Below, piece after piece: positions 58,080 through 64,000 of a DNA stretch of 64,000 bases; positions within the stretch are counted from its first letter, which is position 1; every line of letters starts with the position of its first letter. A program made the translations under genes and the position numbers. The DNA is from Mesocentrotus franciscanus. Lineage: Eukaryota; Echinodermata; Echinoidea; Camarodonta; Strongylocentrotidae. The stretch lies in assembly GCA_037976565.1 (NCBI GenBank), contig CP137672.1, forward strand, positions 28,360,877 to 28,424,876, in the 5' to 3' direction. The notes under the pieces were generated by a model. The model worked only from the letters and a program-made list of their open reading frames with translations, was not told the origin of the DNA and ran no database searches.

Positions 58080-58232
58080 AGAGGAGACGATAATGATGAT
58101 GTCATTGTGATGGATTCCTACGTAGAAGATGATTTACCTCATGGAGATGGAACCATCAGCAGATTGAGAGAAAGGAGAGACAGTTTAGAGAAACAACTCA
58201 GGGACAGGGAGCTAAGAGGTGCCCAGATACAG
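58080..58232 (+). CDS. SMG6: SMG6 coding exon 16
   Basis: After TCTCTGCAG it reads RGDDNDDVIVMDSYVEDDLP, then HGDGTISRLRERRDSLEKQL and RDRELRGAQIQ, in phase 0 before GTCTGT. It equals the human acidic linker and coiled segment (EDVVIEDFEED...IRELRAKK..L). Confidence 0.93.
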
Positions 58233-58895
58233 GTCTGTTGCTTCTCTATTTAGCAAGAACGAGTTGGAAGATTTGTAGAGGATATGGAAGAGGGTCACTT
58301 TTAGACAGGGGTGCAAAACCTGGGGGAATGGGACGTATACATAATTGACTCAAATTGTAGTGAAAATTCCTCTTCAGAATTCTATGAAAATACCCAAATA
58401 GGGTGAGAACATCCTGAATAGTGTTGGTTACTATTTCTTAGAAACCTCACATCCACCTCCTTCAGAGTTATGTGTGTGTTCCTGCAAGAAATCTAGTTGC
58501 CCGATTGTAGTCATTCCCCACTCCTCGGAACAGATTAACGCTGCTGCTTTTATACGACTCAAGCTGTCATGTGTCATTCATGTAATGAGACGATCCCACG
58601 TTATTACTTCAATTAAAAAAGGTGCAATATTCTATCATTACCATCTGATGATCTACTCGAGTGATGCACAGCAGTGGGCATGTAGAGGGAAGGGAACCTA
58701 TGATGTGTGTGTGTACTGAAGGTACTGTAGCCTACTAAATTTGGATTCATCTGTTATATCATAAATGACAGCGACCAATCTTGAATTGTCGCCTTTTTAA
58801 AATGAAAAAATGTCACCTCTCCATGGGGTAGGTGACAATAAACATGACCTTTCAATGATGTTATTGCTAATTTACTAATCCTAACCCCATCACAA

Positions 58896-59112
58896 GCCAT
58901 TGTTGAAAGCTACCAGTCACAACTGCTTTGTATAGATCACATGCAGAGACTCAATAATGACCACATATTTACAACACCTACCCTGCACAGACAGTAGTTG
59001 AGAGCAATCTTTCACAATGTCGTTGCATTCAAGACTCATGAATAAACCACGAACTTATCACATTCAGAGTCTCAATAATAACCACTCATTTACTATCCCT
59101 ACCCTTTCACAG
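58896..59112 (+). pseudogene. Two decayed upstream copies of SMG6 exon 17 start
   Basis: Exon-like starts at 58896 (GCCATTGTTGAAAGC, acceptor mutated to CACAA) and 58991 (ACAGTAGTTGAGAGC, acceptor CTGCACAG kept) precede the real start at 59113 (GCCATCGTTGAGAGT). The linkers share CAGAGACTCAATAATGACCA and CAGAGTCTCAATAATAACCA. Spacing is 95 and 122 bp. Confidence 0.88.
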
Positions 59113-59266
59113 GCCATCGTTGAGAGTCATCGGTCGCAACGTCTTCTGGAGATAGTCATCAAGCCATACTTCTTGGTACCAGACACCAACTGCTTCATAG
59201 ATCACCTGCCAGCTATCCAGAGACTGGTGACATGTCAGAGGTACCTTGTGGTTATCCCTCTTGTAG
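59113..59266 (+). CDS. SMG6: SMG6 coding exon 17 (start of PIN domain)
   Basis: After CCTTTCACAG it reads AIVESHRSQRLLEIVIKPYF, then LVPDTNCFIDHLPAIQRLVT and CQRYLVVIPLV, ending in phase 1 before GTATGT. The Asp of VPDTN (59182-59184) equals human Asp1251, a metal-binding residue of the PIN nuclease. Confidence 0.97.
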
Positions 59267-60114
59267 GTATGTACTTTCAATTGTTGCGGTTGGTGGTGTT
59301 GTTTCAATGGCAACAGGAGATATCTGACTATTATTGCCAAATACTGTTTATTATGTTCAAATTGATTCTTGTCCCTTTTTTTCCTAGAATAATCGACATA
59401 TGAGGTAAAAGATGTCATGCCAGATTACCCATCCTGTCTGTTTCAGCGCCCTCCTGGCAAAACCCGCTTCTCTGTACATTTCCCTATTTCTCTCAAGCCC
59501 AGACTAGGAGGACGTTCTTTGGGATACCTCACTTTATCTCAAATAGGCACAGGGTCCCTGGAAGCAGTGAAAGTAAAGGTTTATCAAAGACAAGTATTTC
59601 ATTAACAGATCACCTTCTTTCTACACAACTGGCAACAATGTTGTTCTTAAATAAATAAAACAACGTGAATGGAAATTAAAAAGAGAGCAAAATAGTTGCC
59701 AAATTTTATTGGGAGCATGAATAGGATTTTGTCAATGTCTCTCTAGTTTATGATTTCATTATTGTCAACTTACATCATTTATTGATACAACTATAATGCT
59801 TCAAAAGTATGCTGAAAGTAGTTGTTCTATTGGCCATGCATTGGGTATATTTTACAGAGCTATAATCAGTGGGAATTGTGCCCTTATTACTTTTCTCACA
59901 TATATCAGGGATGTTTTTTCCTCCCATTGTAGACCTACAGGATAAACAATTCATTGACTCCAATATGGTTTTAATTGTGAATTAAATATGGGTACACAAT
60001 ATTTTGTACATCATCCACAAAGAAAGACCAAAGCATTCTTCTAAGAATGCTAATAATGGATTCTTATGTATCGCTCATATCCGTCACGCATTTAGTGTTC
60101 ATAAATTTTTACTC

Positions 60115-60260
60115 AGTTATTAGCCCAGTGGTGAAATGTGCAGTGCTTTAGCCTATCAGGTTCTAATATATATACTTCGGTAGAGAGCGGCAGATGTATA
60201 GTATTGTCTTGCCCAAGGACGTTACTGCTGGGCTGGGATTCGACGAACTCTTGACCCTCT
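60115..60260 (+). mobile_element. Possible tRNA-like SINE fragment
   Basis: TTAGCCCAGTGGTGAAATG followed by GGTTCTAATA resembles A and B boxes. Downstream, TTGCCCAAGGACGTTACTG and GGGCTGGGATTCGACGAACT recall SINE bodies. Weak. Confidence 0.35.
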
Positions 60261-60318
60261 TGATTGAACCTCTATACCAAGACACCTGTGCACATTCAAA
60301 TGTTTGTTTGTCCTGCAG

Positions 60319-60530
60319 TGATCAATGAGCTGGATGGACTAGCCCGTGGCAGCAGAGAAGGTCAGTATAGCGACCCTCACCATGCAGTCAAGGTACAGCA
60401 CGGAGCCAGATACGCTGTCGAGTATCTGGAGGGGGAGTTTGCTAACAGGAACCGTTACCTCTGTGCCTTGACCTCAAAGGGAAGCAGCCTGGACAACATC
60501 AGGTTCAGGAGCGAGGAGGCCGATTGGAGG
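60319..60530 (+). CDS. SMG6: SMG6 coding exon 18
   Basis: TG completes Val after TGTCCTGCAG. It reads INELDGLARGSREGQYSDPH, then HAVKVQHGARYAVEYLEGEF, ANRNRYLCALTSKGSSLDNI and RFRSEEADWR, in phase 0 before GTGAGC. VINELDGLA carries the conserved acidic residues of the PIN fold; LTS.G..L..I.FRSE is also as in human. Confidence 0.97.
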
Positions 60531-61176
60531 GTGAGCCTAAACCTAATTGAGTATCTGGAGTCCAAAAGGGTGGTTGCTCGGCAATCATGGGAGAAAATAC
60601 GATACCTGATAACTTATTGTAGTTTCTAGAATGTGTTCACATTGCAATACACAAATGCTTTATATGTTTTATGTAGTGCTGTGATCAAATGTTTAACCGT
60701 CCGGTATCCGACCGTCCATGGCACTATCCATTTTGATTGTGACGGTTTCGTTTACCCGATTTTTTTTTTAATATTTTTTTAGTGTAAAAATTTCGGACAA
60801 ATTTTACAATATAAATAATAGAATAAATATATCTTACAGTATTTTAATTTATTTATTCCGGAAAATTACGAGAAAAAAATTTAACTTATTGAAAATAAAC
60901 ATTTATAAGAACAGTAATGGAACGAGCCTGAGCTGCTATCTCTGTGTATTATAACATGTACATCGGTACATTCAATATGGCAGCCTTCATGAATACATTC
61001 CTTGCTGCTATGTTGGAAAACCTTGTGCAAGCTTTCAGGTTGTCAAGAACAACCTGTGTTTAAAAAGTATGCATAAAATCTGAATATGTGAGTAAACCGG
61101 TCTACTGAGCACACATTGGACCTTTATTGTGCACAGCTACTTTATTCATCTCCACTTGCCATTCATGTACACGTTA

Positions 61177-61423
61177 ATGCCTCAGTCACACCTTTGCGTA
61201 TTTGGCTTGCGTATTGCTGCGTAGTTATGGCTAGCTGTTTTAACATTTATTCCTATTTCTTGATATCAGGAAATGAAATCTTGATATCAAGAATTACCAC
61301 TGCTTTACAACAGAAAATCATTTCTTGATATCAAGAATTAATTTCTTGATATCAAGAAGTAGGAATAAATGTTAAAACGGCTTGCCATAAATACGCAACA
61401 AAGCAAAGGTGTGACTGAGGCAT
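61177..61423. mobile_element. TA-flanked MITE with TTCTTGATATCAAGAA palindromes
   Basis: ATGCCTCAGTCACACCTTTG at the left and CAAAGGTGTGACTGAGGCAT at the right are inverted, flanked by TA. The centre carries repeated TCTTGATATCAAGAA motifs (about 61265-61350) and AGGAATAAATGTTAAAAC as an inner arm. Confidence 0.8.
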
Positions 61424-61509
61424 TAGAGGAGAGACTGCTGCAGTTTCCCCGTGTTGTTTGTGAAAGGGCCTTTAGTATATTTTGCATCCGTTTCTCTTCC
61501 TTGACTCAG

Positions 61510-61591
61510 GGTAACAATGATGATCACATACTGCGATGCTGCATGCATTACTGTTCAGATGATGCTAGGCAGTATATGCCTAGAGATAAAG
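61510..61591 (+). CDS. SMG6: SMG6 coding exon 19
   Basis: After TTGACTCAG it reads GNNDDHILRCCMHYCSDDAR, then QYMPRDK, ending in phase 1 before GTATGT. The first Asp of GNNDD equals human Asp1353, required for nuclease activity. Confidence 0.97.
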
Positions 61592-62161
61592 GTATGTTTG
61601 TTATAAGCCAGTATAAATCTCTTTCACGCCTCTTGAAATGGAATATGCAAGGTGCTTTTTTTTTTTTTAATGAAAGGTAGTTTTAACTTGCGAAATAGAG
61701 CTAGAGTGGAATAATAGTGAATAGGAGCAAGAGCTCTTAGCTTGCTCATTTCTGTAAACTCTTACTGGGACTAGGAAACTAAGATTTCCTGCAAAGGATG
61801 TTCCAAAGCACTTGATTTACAGTTGTGCCACATTATAGGGAGGCATTCATGCATTTAGCCTTTCGTTAACTATTTCAAGTGACAAGAATCCCAAGTAATG
61901 ACATATCTCTCAACAATCAAATACCAACTTACGGGAAATGACGACTTCCATTTTATCATGAGACTTCAATTGACTCATTAGCCCAATACTTTAAATAGGA
62001 GTCATTATTAAATGATGACTCAATATTTCTGCCAAACTAGAATATCCATAATGGAATGTTACTATTGAAGGAATTCTGATTCATAGATCAAAAGACTCGG
62101 ATGGATTGAAGTATTAGATCAGGTAAATTAACTTTCTGCATGATTCTCTGTGTGCCCTCAG

Positions 62162-62289
62162 ATGCTCCTGTGCAGATTGATCGACAGGTGGTTCTCTTGA
62201 CCAATGACCGCAACCTGAGGGTCAAGGCCATCCAGCAGAACGTACCGGTCAGGGACATCGCCCTGTTTATCAAATGGGCCAAGGTCTGA
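62162..62289 (+). CDS. SMG6: SMG6 coding exon 20 (terminal)
   Basis: AT completes Asp after GTGCCCTCAG. It reads APVQIDRQVVLLTNDRNLRV, then KAIQQNVPVRDIALFIKWAK and V, with TGA at 62287-62289. The Asp of TNDRN equals human Asp1392, so the catalytic set is complete. The protein ends one residue shorter than human. Confidence 0.97.
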
Positions 62290-64000
62290 TGAAAGTCTGA
62301 TGAAATCATGGAGAGTGTCTTCTAGGATGTAGCCGTGTTCCTTCAGCAGTGTTCAGCAGTGCCTTGAACCGAGAAAATGCTCCGTAGAAGGATCCTGAGA
62401 AGAAAGATTGCGATCCATTGGTGACTGAGGTAGATCAAGCAGCTGGTACAGTAAGACCTCGGTAATCCAGGATCGGCACCGATCTGGATTTGTGATTTGG
62501 CCTAAAATGAGATTTATGTTTGAACATGGCTTCTCTATGCCAGTAGGGTTCATGCATGGTATAATGTATCTCAATCTGGGAACATAATGCAAGTTTGAGT
62601 ATTGAGTGGAGTGAGTTTTGAGCAAGTTTTAAGCATGTTTTGGGTGGTATGTTCTGGTGGCAATGAACCAAAGAACATTATGCATACATAATGTACACTC
62701 AGAGACCTTGTCTGGTTACTTATTTCTGTCCTTCACTCTGCCTGTGCTTCTCACCTAATTACCAACTCTGACAGTGCAACCATTTCTCCTGTGCACAAGC
62801 ACGATTCGTCACCAAGCAGAGGAATTCAACTACCAGTGGAAGAAGAAGAAGAAGAAGGTTGCTAGGGGGATCCGTATAATTTATGGCGGGATAAATGAGG
62901 GTCGGACTCCGTTGCCTCAGACTTCTCAAAGTTTTTGAGAGGAAAAATTCTGGAGTGTACCACCTATGCCCGTGTTCTCTTTTGTTAAATGACGAGTAAT
63001 TGTACTATGTGTAATCTCAACATGAATATGGAACTCACCTGCATAGCTAGGAGAGTGAAATAAAGAGTTCAGAGTATTTACTGATTATGCTTGGTGTTGC
63101 ATGTACCCACTGAACAGGGTTAGGCTGAAGAGATGTCATTTTTGGATGCACAGATTTTACTTTCAAACTGTTGGATCGTCTGATAAACATGAAGAGCAAA
63201 GTGATGCTGTATGCATTGTGAAGCAGTATCCATATGAACCCCATGCTTGGCTGCTCATATGTGTTTTGGTCATGTGTACAGTCCTCTAGAGCTCAATGTT
63301 TCCATTATAATAGTATTTTGAAATTTGCTTCATTCATTTTGCAATTTTTATCAGGATTGTCATACAAAAGCAAAAAGGATAAATTATTTTTCTAAGATTA
63401 AATAATAGTCACATTTGTATGGAGCTTAATACTATGTTTCCCAGCACTTTACATTGTAATTATCATTACCTGATTTTACTTAATAGGGTGTAAGATAACA
63501 CATGTGCCTTAAAGAATTTTACTCTAAACCTGTGTTTTAAATTGTTACATGTACCAAGCTGGACAGATAACATGTAAAAACCTACTTAGAGATTGTATAA
63601 GAGTGAGGGCAGTCTCTGCCTCTCCGTTGGTTGCATTGGATTGTGAAGCCCATAGTTTTTATACATGCTGTGTTGGACCTTATCAACAATATACTGTTAG
63701 ACTCACTTTGTTCTGAAAGAAGTCAGTCGCCTGTAAATCCTTGACATTCCATTCCATAAATTTACAGCGACTTTGTACATGAACGGCAAGAATAGACTTT
63801 TGTTCGGTACCCAGAGTTAAATTGATCTCGTCAGGACAAAGCTTTGTGCTTGGATGGAAATTTGATCAGCAAATGCCATTTCATCCATTTGAAAATAACT
63901 AAAATTGCAGGTAATTTACAGGGCAGTAAATCAATAATGTCAAGGTGGCCTCATAAACGGAATGTGCTTGATTTTATAAAATGGAACAATGGACAATATG
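62290..64000 (+). other. SMG6 3' UTR and downstream flank
   Basis: No further gene was recognised. Open frames here are short and unmatched. Confidence 0.5.
63059..63064 (+). terminator. Candidate SMG6 polyadenylation signal
   Basis: AATAAA about 770 bp past the stop codon, followed by a T/G-containing stretch. It is the clearest signal in the 3' flank, but its use cannot be shown from sequence. Confidence 0.35.

Noticed and set aside
57659..58093. Poly-Asp and poly-Met open frames
   Set aside because: They are translations of the GAT microsatellite in an intron. The frame enters real exon 16 only by chance and skips the true acceptor.

Overview
This is a eukaryotic, intron-rich, AT-rich and repeat-dense window, most likely from an echinoderm (sea-urchin-like). 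Reasons: exons end at GT...AG signals; both genes are animal genes; ACATGT/TACATG repeats and GGCCTA strings are abundant; and there is a large foldback transposon of the kind described in sea urchins as TU elements. The organism call is an inference. There is no bacterial-type operon, CRISPR array or rRNA.

Two protein-coding genes were recognised by reading conserved peptides across phase-compatible exons, both on the + strand. (1) SPATA22, about 18.95-27.47 kb, 7 recognisable coding exons, a meiotic recombination factor that works with MEIOB and RPA. (2) SMG6/EST1A, about 35.78-62.29 kb, 20 coding exons: an exon-junction-binding motif, a long disordered N-terminus, the 14-3-3/TPR-like helical domain, and a C-terminal PIN endonuclease with its acidic residues in place. 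It is the nonsense-mediated-decay endonuclease. The predicted protein (about 1,815 aa) is longer than human SMG6 because of an expanded, internally repeated exon 2.

Layout: 1-9.6 kb, non-coding, with MITEs and a three-layer nest (hAT-like element > TA-flanked MITE > reverse-transcriptase fragment). 9.6-13.4 kb, a foldback element with 9-bp target duplication, carrying a nested hAT-like element with 8-bp duplication. 15.2-17.8 kb, a second hAT-like element made of a ~24-bp minisatellite. 18.9-27.5 kb, SPATA22. 27.5-35.8 kb, intergenic, with a 1.2-kb palindrome and a histone H2A-derived fragment. 35.8-62.3 kb, SMG6, with more palindromes, TTAA-flanked and hAT-like elements in its introns. 62.3-64 kb, 3' flank.

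Most unusual signal: at least six exons of the two adjacent genes have decayed partial copies of one exon edge beside them, usually the 3' splice site plus the first part of the exon, at ~95-140 bp spacing, with the intact exon always the 3'-most copy. Two long trinucleotide microsatellites, (ATC)n and (GAT)n, sit at or inside such copies. The coding frames also carry several single-base frame changes (SMG6 exons 2 and 4, probably SPATA22 exon 2), best explained by consensus errors but needing a check.
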